A DNA stretch of 64,000 bases from Variovorax sp. EL159. Its GTDB lineage: Bacteria > Pseudomonadota > Gammaproteobacteria > Burkholderiales > Burkholderiaceae_C. The stretch lies in the NCBI RefSeq assembly GCF_900100965.1, contig NZ_FMUJ01000011.1, positions 88,280-152,279 of the forward strand, given 5' to 3'. Shown here one piece after another: positions 24,519-32,662 of this stretch (within the stretch, counting starts at the first letter, position 1; every line of letters starts with the position of its first letter). The translations under genes and the position numbers were made by a program. Below the pieces are notes generated by a model. That model was not told the origin of the DNA. It was given only the letters and a program-made list of their open reading frames with translations, and ran no database searches.

Positions 24519-24599
24519 GATGACTCCTAGAGGACTTTGGTTGAAGAGAAAACGAGAAACAAAAACGAAACTGGATGGGTGATCGATCGATCAGCGCGA

Positions 24600-25469
24600 T
24601 CAGTGGTGATCGTGGGCCTGGCCGATGTAGACCAGCGTCAGCATCATGAACACGAAGGCTTGCAGCGTGATGATCAGGATGTGGAAGATGGCCCAGGCGG
24701 TGCCCGCGATGATGTGGCCGATGGCCAGGCCGATGCCGGTGGCCGACATGGACCAGGCACCGCCCATCAAGGCGATCAGCAGGAAGATCAGTTCGCCGGC
24801 GTACATGTTGCCGAACAACCGCATGCCGTGCGAAACGGTCTTTGCGATGAATTCGATCATCTGCATGGCGAAGTTGAACGGGTACAGCGCCCAGTGGTTG
24901 CCGAAGGGTGCGGTGAACAGCTCGTGGATCCAGCCGCCAGCGCCCTTGATCTTGATGTTGTAGTAGATGCAGATCAGCAGCACGGCCACCGACATGCCCA
25001 TCGTCACCGAGAGGTCGGCGGTAGGCACGACACGCAGATAGGCGTGGTGCGGGTCTTCGCCTGCGATGTGGAAGATCTTGGCCCAGATCGCCGGGAACAA
25101 ATCGACCGGGAACAGGTCCATTGCGTTCAGCAGGAAGATCCAGACGAAGATGGTGAGTGCCAACGGAGCAACGAACTTGCGGCTCGTGGCGTTGTGGACG
25201 ATGCCCTTGGCTTGCTGGTCGACCATTTCAACCAGCAGCTCGACGGCGGCCTGGAAGCGACCCGGAACGCCCGACGTGGCCTTGCGCGCAGCAAGCCAGA
25301 GGAGCCAGCAACCCAGGATGCCCAGGGAGATGGAGAAAAACAGCGAATCGAAGTTGAAGACCGAAAGATCGGCCACACCTGCAGGCTTGGAGCTTTGCAG
25401 ATGCGTCAAGTGGTGAACGATGTATTCACCAGCGGTCTGACCTTGTTCCGCAGCGTTTTCAGCAGCCAT
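24600..25469 (-). CDS. atpB: ATP synthase a subunit
   Basis: 289 residues with about five or six membrane helices; the conserved stretch SHGMRLFGNMYAGELIFLLI carries the essential Arg. N terminus has an extra soluble part (ENAAEQGQTAGEYIVHHLTH). It forms the proton half-channels of Fo. Confidence 0.97.
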   Translation of the reverse strand: MAAENAAEQGQTAGEYIVHHLTHLQSSKPAGVADLSVFNFDSLFFSISLGILGCWLLWLAARKATSGVPGRFQAAVELLVEMVDQQAKGIVHNATSRKFVAPLALTIFVWIFLLNAMDLFPVDLFPAIWAKIFHIAGEDPHHAYLRVVPTADLSVTMGMSVAVLLICIYYNIKIKGAGGWIHELFTAPFGNHWALYPFNFAMQMIEFIAKTVSHGMRLFGNMYAGELIFLLIALMGGAWSMSATGIGLAIGHIIAGTAWAIFHILIITLQAFVFMMLTLVYIGQAHDHH

Positions 25470-25473
25470 TCCG

Positions 25474-25962
25474 TTACTCGTCTCTATGTTTCCGGCGCTT
25501 GGGCGTGAGCATCACCGCCAACCAAGCCGCCTTCATTGTCACCACCAAGCCGACCAGCATTGCAGGCCAGCTCAGCGCCGTTATCAGCCTTGGCGCAGCG
25601 ATGAGCATCGCCACGGACAAGGCCATCTTGACCATTTCCCAGAGGAAGAAGCCAAACACCGCAGTGCCCGGATTCAGGGAAGAAAACCGACCGGTCAGAC
25701 CGCGCGCGAATACCGCCGATGGAATGACCACCGCGATCGCACCGTAAGCGGCGGACCAACCCAGATTTTGCCTCCCCGTCAGTCCCCAGATGGCCAAAGC
25801 CACCACCAGACCGACAACCAACTGACCCGCGACCACCCGCCACGGGGAGATCGAAGGATTCTTCGCTCGCAGTTCACGCGCCTCATCGGCGGTCAACGGC
25901 TTGAATTCTGCGTCGAGGTCTTCAGCGACCCCCGTGTCTTCTTGTCGGGCGATTGTTTTCAT
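25474..25962 (-). CDS. atpI: ATP synthase subunit I
   Basis: 162 residues: a charged N terminus (AEDLDAEFKPLTADEARELR) then four membrane segments ending PKRRKHRDE. First gene of the atp operon, ending 4 bases before atpB. AtpI is thought to help c-ring assembly or metal supply; it is not essential for activity. Confidence 0.93.
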   Translation of the reverse strand: MKTIARQEDTGVAEDLDAEFKPLTADEARELRAKNPSISPWRVVAGQLVVGLVVALAIWGLTGRQNLGWSAAYGAIAVVIPSAVFARGLTGRFSSLNPGTAVFGFFLWEMVKMALSVAMLIAAPRLITALSWPAMLVGLVVTMKAAWLAVMLTPKRRKHRDE

Positions 25963-26009
25963 TTCGAATGAAGCCCGGATGACGACCCAGAATTTCTACA
26001 AAGCCATTG

Positions 26010-26015
26010 ATTATA
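26010..26015 (-). promoter_or_regulatory. Probable -10 element of the atp operon promoter
   Basis: Read on the minus strand, TATAAT (within ACTTATAAT) lies about 48 bases before the atpI start, in the divergent gap with the aminotransferase gene. No convincing -35 was found at the right distance, so only the -10 is called. Confidence 0.45.
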
Positions 26016-26120
26016 AGTAAAAACCCAACCCATCCCGACACCTGACGTGGCGCGCATGCAAATCAGTCGCCGCATTCCCTGACGCGAGCCCGACCCGACG
26101 CGCACAACCATAATTCCGCC

Positions 26121-27014
26121 ATGCACCCTATCACCGACGCCCTGCCCGCCACGCTTTGTTACCTCGATGGCGAATACACCGCCCTGCGCGACGCGAAGAT
26201 CAGCGTGCTCGACCGAGGCTTCATTTTCGGCGATGGCATCTACGAAGTGGTCCCCGTCTATGGCGGCCAGCCCTTCTGTTTCGAGGAGCACATGGCCCGC
26301 CTCGATCGCTCGCTGGCCGAGCTGCAGATCACCAACCCGCTCTCGCTCGAGCAATGGCGCGAGATCGCGATGCGCCTGACCGCACCGGGCGGCGACGCAC
26401 CGCAGTCCGTGTACTTTCAGATTACCCGAGGCGTTGCACCGCGCGACCACTCGATGGTTCGCGGCCTGCGCCCGACGGTGTTCGTGATGGTCAACCCGCT
26501 GCCGCCCATCTCCGATGCGGTGCGCACCAAGGGCGTGGCCTGCGTCACCGCCGCCGACTTCCGCTGGCAGAAGGCCCACATCAAGAGCACCAGCCTGCTG
26601 GGCGCCGTGCTCGCGCGGCAGATCAGCGTCGAAGCCGGCGCGACCGAGACCATCATGTTCCGCGACGAATGGCTCAGCGAGGCCTCGTCGAGCAATGTCT
26701 GGATCGTGAAGGACGGCATCCTCATCGGCCCGCCGAAAGACAACCTCGTGCTGACCGGCATCCGCTACGGCCTGCTCGAGCGCCTGTGCCAGGAGCGCGG
26801 CATTCCCTTCACGTTGCGGCGCGTCTCGCGCGAGGAAGTGTTCGCAGCCGACGAGCTGCTGATCTCCTCGGCCACCAAGGAGGTCTTGCCCGTCGTGACG
26901 CTCGACGGCAAGGCTATTGGCAATGGCCATCCCGGCCCTATCTATGACAGCTTGTATGCGGCCTATCAACAGGCCAAGCAGCGCAACGCACAGAAGCAAG
27001 GAGCCCCGGCATGA
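26121..27014 (+). CDS. dat: D-amino acid aminotransferase (class IV, PLP)
   Basis: 297 residues. Class IV aminotransferase fold: ISVLDRGFIFGDGIYEVVPV near the N terminus, PLP lysine K155 in KAHIKSTSLLGAV, and the later SSNVWIVKDG and LTGITRY-like block LTGIRYGLLE. It interconverts D-amino acids and 2-oxo acids, probably giving D-alanine or D-glutamate. In Burkholderiales this gene commonly precedes DUF493, lipB and lipA. It overlaps the next gene by ATGA. Confidence 0.92.
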   Translation: MHPITDALPATLCYLDGEYTALRDAKISVLDRGFIFGDGIYEVVPVYGGQPFCFEEHMARLDRSLAELQITNPLSLEQWREIAMRLTAPGGDAPQSVYFQITRGVAPRDHSMVRGLRPTVFVMVNPLPPISDAVRTKGVACVTAADFRWQKAHIKSTSLLGAVLARQISVEAGATETIMFRDEWLSEASSSNVWIVKDGILIGPPKDNLVLTGIRYGLLERLCQERGIPFTLRRVSREEVFAADELLISSATKEVLPVVTLDGKAIGNGHPGPIYDSLYAAYQQAKQRNAQKQGAPA

Positions 27015-27319
27015 CCGACAACACGACCACCACCGAGACCACCTCGATTCCCGACCCGCGCAAGGAGTCGCTGATCGAGTACCCGTCGCAGTTCCCGATC
27101 AAGGTCATGGGCGCCAAGACCGACGGCCTCGTGCACGCGATCACGCAGATCGCCGAGCGCTTCGACCCGACCTTCGACGCCACCACGGTCGAGCTGCGCG
27201 ACAGCAAGGCGGGCAACTACCTCGGCGTGACCATCACCGTCACGGCCACCAGCCGCGAGCAACTCGACGACCTGTATCGCGCACTGTCGTCTCACCCCGC
27301 GGTCAAGGTCGTGCTTTGA
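27011..27319 (+). CDS. DUF493/YbeD family protein
   Basis: 102 residues. The ferredoxin-like fold of YbeD is visible: IEYPSQFPIKVMGAKTDGLV, then TVELRDSKAGNYLGVTITVT and the late QLDDLYRALSSHPAVKVVL. It overlaps dat by ATGA. YbeD-type genes sit next to lipB/lipA in many proteobacteria, which suggests a link to lipoate metabolism, but the role is unproven. Its stop codon overlaps the likely TTG start of the next gene. Confidence 0.9.
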   Translation: MTDNTTTTETTSIPDPRKESLIEYPSQFPIKVMGAKTDGLVHAITQIAERFDPTFDATTVELRDSKAGNYLGVTITVTATSREQLDDLYRALSSHPAVKVVL

Positions 27320-28521
27320 CCCTGCGCTGGCGACGCGTGGCGACGGCGCTGTGCGCCAGCAGCTTCGTGGCCGCCTGCTCGACCGCGTCGAACCCCTACT
27401 ACGACGCGAGCCGCAAGCACCATCGGCCCGATGGCTTCCAGGACAACTACATCGAATTCCAGCCGAAGAATTTCTTCACCGACGTGTTGCTGGGCTGGCA
27501 ATTGCCGTCGTGGTTCAAGGGCCTGCCGCCCGCACCCAGCGCACCGCCGCCGGTGGTGGCACCCGACCTCGCCTTCCTGCAGGCCAACACCGGCGCGCAG
27601 ACCCGCCCCGCCGCCACCTTCATTGGCCACGCCACCGTGCTGATCCAGGTACCGACCGCAACCGGCGGCCTCAACGTTCTGACCGACCCGGTGTTCGGCG
27701 AGCGCGCCTCTCCCGTGTCCTTCGCCGGCCCGAAGCGCTTCCAGCCGCCCGGGGTGGCCTTGAAAGACCTGCCCCGCATCGATGTCGTGCTGATCAGCCA
27801 CAACCACTACGACCACCTCGACGAAGGCAGCGTGAAGGCGCTCAACGCGCAGGCTGGCGGGCCGCCGCTCTTCGTGGTGCCGCTGGGCATCGCGCCCTGG
27901 CTCGCGGAGCGCGGCATTTCCAACGCGGTCGAGCTCGATTGGTGGGACAGCATCACGCTGCCGGCCACGTCCTCGCCGCAAGCCGCGCAGGTGCGCGTCC
28001 AGCGCAACGGCGCGGGCATCGCGACCGACACGCCCGATGCGGTGCAGGTGTTTCTCACGCCGGCGCAGCACTGGAGCGCACGCGGCCTCGGCGATCGGAT
28101 GAAGACGCTGTGGGGCGGCTTTGCGCTGCTGTCGCCGAAGATGCACGTCTTCTTCTCCGGCGACACCGGCTACTCCAAGGACTTCGCCGACATCCAGGCT
28201 CGCCTTGCGCCCCGCCAGGGGCCCGCGCAAGGCGGCGGCTTCGACCTTGCGCTGCTGCCTGTCGGTGCCTACGAGCCGCGCTGGTTCATGAAGGACCAGC
28301 ACGCCAACCCCGAGGAAAGCGTGCGCATCCACCGCGACCTGCGGGCCAAGCGCAGCCTCGGCGTGCACTGGGCCACCTTCTCGCTGACCGACGAGGCGCT
28401 CGACCAACCACCCAAAGACCTCGCCATTGCACGCAAGGCACAAGGCGTGGCGGACGATGCCTTCTTCACCCTCGCCATCGGCGAGACACGCCAACTGCCC
28501 GCGCGGCAGGCCACGCCATGA
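27316..28521 (+). CDS. MBL-fold metallo-hydrolase, probable lipoprotein
   Basis: 401 residues if it starts with TTG at 27316 (overlapping the DUF493 stop as TTGA); a GTG at 27337 is the alternative. The start gives a lipoprotein signal ending SFVAACS. The metallo-beta-lactamase domain has HNHYDHLD (HxHxDH), FSGDTGYSKD and late HWATF. It resembles NAPE-PLD/RomA-like hydrolases. The substrate is unknown. It is inserted between DUF493 and lipB and ends 4 bases into lipB (ATGA). Confidence 0.85.
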   Translation: MTLRWRRVATALCASSFVAACSTASNPYYDASRKHHRPDGFQDNYIEFQPKNFFTDVLLGWQLPSWFKGLPPAPSAPPPVVAPDLAFLQANTGAQTRPAATFIGHATVLIQVPTATGGLNVLTDPVFGERASPVSFAGPKRFQPPGVALKDLPRIDVVLISHNHYDHLDEGSVKALNAQAGGPPLFVVPLGIAPWLAERGISNAVELDWWDSITLPATSSPQAAQVRVQRNGAGIATDTPDAVQVFLTPAQHWSARGLGDRMKTLWGGFALLSPKMHVFFSGDTGYSKDFADIQARLAPRQGPAQGGGFDLALLPVGAYEPRWFMKDQHANPEESVRIHRDLRAKRSLGVHWATFSLTDEALDQPPKDLAIARKAQGVADDAFFTLAIGETRQLPARQATP

Positions 28522-29210
28522 ACAGCACCACCGCCGTCGACATCGAGGTCCGCTGGAGCGGTCGCGTCGACTACGCCGAGACCTTCGCAGCGATGAAGCA
28601 ATTCACGCTGGAGCGCACGCCCGACACCCCCGATGCGCTATGGATTTGCGAGCATGCCCCCGTATTCACGCAAGGCATCGCAGGCAAGCAGGACCACATC
28701 CTGAACCCCGGCGACATCCCCGTGGTGCAGACCGACCGCGGCGGCCAGGTCACCTTCCACGGCCCCGGCCAAGTGGTGGCCTACCCGCTGATCGACCTGC
28801 GGCGTGCGGGCTACTACGTCAAGGAATACGTTTACCGCATCGAAGAATCGGTGCTGCGCACACTGGCCCATTTCGGCGTGACCGGCCACCGCGTGGCGAG
28901 TGCGCCGGGCATCTACGTGCGGCTCGACGACCCGTTCTCGCACGCCGCCCTCACCGGCCCGCTGCCCGCGGGCGACCCGTTTCGCGGCCTCGGCAAGATC
29001 GCCGCGCTGGGCATCAAGGTGAGCCGCCATGCCACCTACCACGGCGTGGCGCTCAATGTCGGCATGGACCTCGAACCCTTCTCGCGCATCAACCCTTGCG
29101 GCTATGCGGGGCTGCAGACGGTCGACCTTTCTACAATCGGCATCCAAACCACATGGGAAGAAGCCGCCCGGGTCCTGAGCCAGAAGCTCACCACCTACCT
29201 GGCGCCCTGA
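28518..29210 (+). CDS. lipB: Octanoyltransferase LipB
   Basis: 230 residues. Catalytic Cys in INPCGYAGLQTVDL and Lys in ALGIKVSRHATYHG, with RGGQVTFHGPGQVVAYPLID. It moves octanoyl from acyl carrier protein to lipoyl domains. A short insertion (around FSHAALTGPLPAGDPFRG) lies before the Lys motif. It is 7 bases before lipA. Confidence 0.97.
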   Translation: MNSTTAVDIEVRWSGRVDYAETFAAMKQFTLERTPDTPDALWICEHAPVFTQGIAGKQDHILNPGDIPVVQTDRGGQVTFHGPGQVVAYPLIDLRRAGYYVKEYVYRIEESVLRTLAHFGVTGHRVASAPGIYVRLDDPFSHAALTGPLPAGDPFRGLGKIAALGIKVSRHATYHGVALNVGMDLEPFSRINPCGYAGLQTVDLSTIGIQTTWEEAARVLSQKLTTYLAP

Positions 29211-29217
29211 CACTCCA

Positions 29218-30201
29218 ATGAGCACCACCGAAGTCGTCCGCGACGCCCAGAGCGCCGAAACCTACAACCCCCTGGCCAAGCAGAAAGCGGCGGCCAAGCT
29301 GTCGCGCATCCCCGTCAAGGTGGTCCAGACCGGCGAAGTACTCAAGAAGCCCGACTGGATCCGCGTGAAGGCCGGCAGCCCCACCACGCGCTTCTACGAG
29401 ATCAAGCAGATCCTGCGCGAAAGCAACCTGCACACCGTCTGCGAAGAAGCCTCGTGCCCGAACATCGGCGAATGCTTCGGCAACGGCACGGCCACCTTCA
29501 TGATCATGGGCGACAAGTGCACGCGCCGATGCCCGTTCTGCGATGTGGGCCACGGCCGCCCCGACCCGCTCGACAAGGACGAGCCGCTGAACCTCGCCAA
29601 GACCATCGCCAAGCTGCGCCTGAAGTACGTGGTGATCACCAGCGTCGACCGCGACGACCTGCGCGACGGCGGCAGCCAGCATTTCGTCGATTGCATTGCC
29701 AACATCCGCGAGCTGTCGCCGATGACGCAGATCGAGATCCTCGTGCCCGACTTCCGCGGCCGCGACGACCGTGCGCTGGAAATCCTGAAGGCCGCGCCGC
29801 CGGACGTGATGAACCACAACCTGGAAACCGCGCCGCGTCTTTACAAAGAAGCGCGCCCCGGCAGCGACTACCAGTTCAGCCTGAACCTGCTCAAGAAGTT
29901 CAAGGCGCTGCACCCGAACGTGCCGACCAAGAGCGGCATCATGGTCGGCCTGGGCGAAACCGACGAAGAGATCCTGCAGGTCATGCGCGACATGCGCGCC
30001 CACGACATCGACATGCTGACCATCGGCCAGTACCTGTCGCCGTCGGGCTCGCACCTGCCGGTGCGCCGCTACGTGCACCCCGACACCTTCAAGATGTTCG
30101 AGGAAGAGGCCTACAAGATGGGCTTCAGCCACGCGGCCGTGGGCGCGATGGTGCGTTCGAGCTATCACGCCGACCAGCAGGCACACGCCGCCGGCGTCTG
30201 A
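29218..30201 (+). CDS. lipA: Lipoyl synthase LipA
   Basis: 327 residues. Radical SAM enzyme with two 4Fe-4S clusters: C75, C80, C86 (CEEASCPNIGEC) for the auxiliary cluster and C101, C105, C108 (CTRRCPFC) for the SAM cluster. It inserts two sulfur atoms into octanoyl groups. Last gene of the dat-DUF493-MBL-lipB-lipA run. Confidence 0.98.
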   Translation: MSTTEVVRDAQSAETYNPLAKQKAAAKLSRIPVKVVQTGEVLKKPDWIRVKAGSPTTRFYEIKQILRESNLHTVCEEASCPNIGECFGNGTATFMIMGDKCTRRCPFCDVGHGRPDPLDKDEPLNLAKTIAKLRLKYVVITSVDRDDLRDGGSQHFVDCIANIRELSPMTQIEILVPDFRGRDDRALEILKAAPPDVMNHNLETAPRLYKEARPGSDYQFSLNLLKKFKALHPNVPTKSGIMVGLGETDEEILQVMRDMRAHDIDMLTIGQYLSPSGSHLPVRRYVHPDTFKMFEEEAYKMGFSHAAVGAMVRSSYHADQQAHAAGV

Positions 30202-30212
30202 CCGCATCGAAG

Positions 30213-30236
30213 AAGGGCCCCGTCGAGGGCCTTTTT
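30213..30236 (+). terminator. Terminator after lipA
   Basis: AAGGGCCC and GGGCCTTT pair around the loop CGTCGA, with a run of T immediately after. It lies about 12 bases after the lipA stop. Confidence 0.85.
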
Positions 30237-30256
30237 TCATCCGGGGGAAGAAACAG

Positions 30257-31648
30257 ATGCCCACCGTCCTGACGACGCTCGCCACAAGGCCCGTGAAGGG
30301 TCTGGTCGAGAACCACGCAGCCTATGCCCGCCAGCATGGCTACGCACACCACGTGGTCGACAGCACCCACGTGTGGGGCCCGCGCCAGCCGGTCTTTCAC
30401 CGCTATCACGCGATCTACCAACACCTCGCGCAGACCGAAGAAGGCGGCCTGCTGCTGGTGCTCGACCAGTTCGCGGTCGTCTACTGGCCGCATCCGCTGG
30501 AGCCCAACTTCGACGGCACGGACGTGCTGGCCTGCGCGCAGGCTGGCGACGACACGCTCTGCAACACGAGCATGCTGCTGTTGCGCAACACGCCAGCGAT
30601 GCGCGAACAGATGCGCCAGCTTGTCGATCGCTTCTCCCATTGGACGATGCACATCCTGGAAGACAGCGAGCAGCCCGAGAACGCGCTGGTCGCGCCTCTT
30701 TTCGCGCCTCGCCCCTGCAGCATTCCCCTGCCCAACGGGCTCTACCCGAACGTGCAGGCCAACTGGCCCGGGGGCAGCTACTACGAGTCGATCCATACGG
30801 TGCGGCCGCTGGTGGCCAACGATGCACCCGCGTGGCGGCGCGTCGAAGGCCGCTGGATGCCTCCGGCCGATTACGACTTCCGAGGCGTGCAGAACCTGGT
30901 CGAGGAAGCCGCGGCACTGGCGCGCGGCGAGCGCCCGCCCTTTCTTGCGCTGTCCGAAACCGGTCTTCCACCGCAGGACGAACTGCACCTGAACCCCGAT
31001 GCGCGCATCGCCTTCGTCAGCATCTACACCGCGAACATTGCAAGCTACGGCCGCATCCACGAAGAGAGCTTTGTGCGCTATTGCCTGCGGCACGGCTACG
31101 GTTATCACCTCTACCGCAAGGTGCCCGATTTCGCCGGCGAGCTGACCGGCTCATGGGCCAAGCCGCACCTGATGCGCCGCCACCTCGCGGCGCATGAGTT
31201 CCTGCTCTGGGTCGATGCCGACATCCTGGTGTTCGACCAGTCCCGCCCGATGGAGCCGCTGGTCGCGGGCCGCCAGGCACTGGTGGCCAACGACCACACC
31301 GCGTGGAACATGAATTCGAGCGTTGTCGGCGTGCGCAACACAGCCGAGGGGCATGCGCTGGTGGAAGAGGTCTGCCAGCAGATCGAGGCCGCGCCCGATC
31401 GTTCGTCGGTCCATGTCAATGGCGGTGACCAGACCTACTTCGCGAATGTATTCAGGGCCCGGGGCCTGATCACCGAGGCCCAGGTGGTGGACACGCTGTC
31501 GCTGGACGCGCCCGCGATCTACGCGAGCGCCGACCACAGCCATTTCGTGCATTTCCCCACGCAACAGACGGCGCAGCGCGCGGCGTCGATGCATTTCTGG
31601 AACCAGCAGAGCCTGGAACGCGACGCCCGTCAGGACGCCGCGCCCTGA
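30257..31648 (+). CDS. Tandem glycosyltransferase-like protein, first half degenerate
   Basis: 463 residues made of two similar halves. The C-terminal half (about 250-463) has IAFVSIYTANIASYGRIHEE, RHGYGYHLY, SWAKPHLMRRH and the DxD-type motif LLWVDADILVFDQ, as in GT34-like galactosyl/mannosyl transferases (GMA12/MNN10). The N-terminal half has the same order (ENHAAYARQHGYAHHVV, VWGPRQPVFHRYH) but LLLVLDQFAVVYW where DxD should be, so it has lost the metal site. No signal peptide or membrane segment. The acceptor is unknown; it may modify surface sugars in the cytoplasm. It follows the lipA terminator and has no close partner. Confidence 0.8.
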   Translation: MPTVLTTLATRPVKGLVENHAAYARQHGYAHHVVDSTHVWGPRQPVFHRYHAIYQHLAQTEEGGLLLVLDQFAVVYWPHPLEPNFDGTDVLACAQAGDDTLCNTSMLLLRNTPAMREQMRQLVDRFSHWTMHILEDSEQPENALVAPLFAPRPCSIPLPNGLYPNVQANWPGGSYYESIHTVRPLVANDAPAWRRVEGRWMPPADYDFRGVQNLVEEAAALARGERPPFLALSETGLPPQDELHLNPDARIAFVSIYTANIASYGRIHEESFVRYCLRHGYGYHLYRKVPDFAGELTGSWAKPHLMRRHLAAHEFLLWVDADILVFDQSRPMEPLVAGRQALVANDHTAWNMNSSVVGVRNTAEGHALVEEVCQQIEAAPDRSSVHVNGGDQTYFANVFRARGLITEAQVVDTLSLDAPAIYASADHSHFVHFPTQQTAQRAASMHFWNQQSLERDARQDAAP

Positions 31649-31697
31649 CGAAGCAAGCCCCGCGCACGGCAGGCGGCTGCCGTACGCGCCTCGTCGC

Positions 31698-32189
31698 TCA
31701 CCCGCGGGTGGCGTTCTCTTTCATCTTCGCCAGCGCGATGGCGATGGCCGCGCCGCCCAGCGTCTTGATCAGCCCCGAGTGCTGCGCATAGAACTGGCTG
31801 ACTCCATCGATCACGCCCGCATGCTGCTCTTCGGCATGCGCGGCGATCTCGGTCACTTGCGCGGGCGACAGTTGCGATGCCTGGTCGGGCGTGATCTGCG
31901 TCTGCCCCGGCTGCAGCATGCGTCCGAGCACGCCGCCGGCCAGCCCCGATGCAGCGGCCGGCCCGAGCGTGGCCAGGATCTGGTTGAGCACGCCCGCCTG
32001 TTGCGTGGGCGAAGACTGGCCGAAGAGCTTGCCGACCATGTCGCCGAACGGCGGCGTCTGGTCGGACCGCATGGCCGCGGCGAGCCCCGCACCGATCTCG
32101 TCGGTGGATGCGTGTTGCGTGACCTGGTCGATGTGCGCATCGGCGTTGTTGCCGCCGATGGCCTGCTGGAGGATGTCGAGTAGACCCAT
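31698..32189 (-). CDS. Hypothetical protein, DUF937/YidB-like
   Basis: 163 residues. The N terminus GLLDILQQAIGGNNADAH and the Gly/Gln-rich middle with GLAGGVLGRMLQPGQTQ resemble DUF937/YidB-type proteins, but the match is weak. The C terminus has a hydrophobic stretch (LIKTLGGAAIAIALAKMK). No signal peptide. It is on the same strand as the small GlsB-like gene, 42 bases downstream of it. Function unknown. Confidence 0.6.
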   Translation of the reverse strand: MGLLDILQQAIGGNNADAHIDQVTQHASTDEIGAGLAAAMRSDQTPPFGDMVGKLFGQSSPTQQAGVLNQILATLGPAAASGLAGGVLGRMLQPGQTQITPDQASQLSPAQVTEIAAHAEEQHAGVIDGVSQFYAQHSGLIKTLGGAAIAIALAKMKENATRG

Positions 32190-32231
32190 GTGAAGCTCCT
32201 TGCGTGAGTGTCGAAGTGGCCCGGCCCGGAT

Positions 32232-32474
32232 TTACTTGGTCACCAGGTGCCAGACCCCGAGCAGCACGGCGGCGCCGATCACAGAGGCAATGAAGCCGGC
32301 GCCCCCGCCGGCGGCATAAAGCCCCAGCGCCTGTCCAGCATAGGTTGCAACCAGCGAGCCGGCAATGCCGAGCACCACGGTCAGGATGAAGCCCATCGAG
32401 TTGTTGCCCGGCAGGATGGCGCGGGCCAGCAGCCCCGCAATGAAGCCGATCAGAATCGTCCAGATAATGTGCAC
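32232..32474 (-). CDS. GlsB/YeaQ/YmgE family small membrane protein
   Basis: 80 residues from a GTG start at 32474, which has GGGGAG upstream. Nearly all is membrane helix with Gly-rich patterns: HIIWTILIGFIAGLLARAIL, MGFILTVVLGIAGSLVATYA and ending GVWHLVTK. This is the transglycosylase-associated (YeaQ/YmgE) family, often induced by stress; its function is unclear. Confidence 0.87.
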   Translation of the reverse strand: MHIIWTILIGFIAGLLARAILPGNNSMGFILTVVLGIAGSLVATYAGQALGLYAAGGGAGFIASVIGAAVLLGVWHLVTK

Positions 32475-32662
32475 AGAAAAACTCCCCGTTTGTTCGGCAC
32501 CGAAGGGCTCTCCGGCGCCACGCCATATCCCGGCGCGTCGCGATCGTGGACCTGCCATCCTGAGCGCCAACTGACGGCGCCCTGCCCGCCCCCGTCGCCA
32601 AGGTGCTGGCAGCCGGCGGGTTGTTCGCTATCCTGCCGGCTGGTCAAACGGAAGGATTGATT

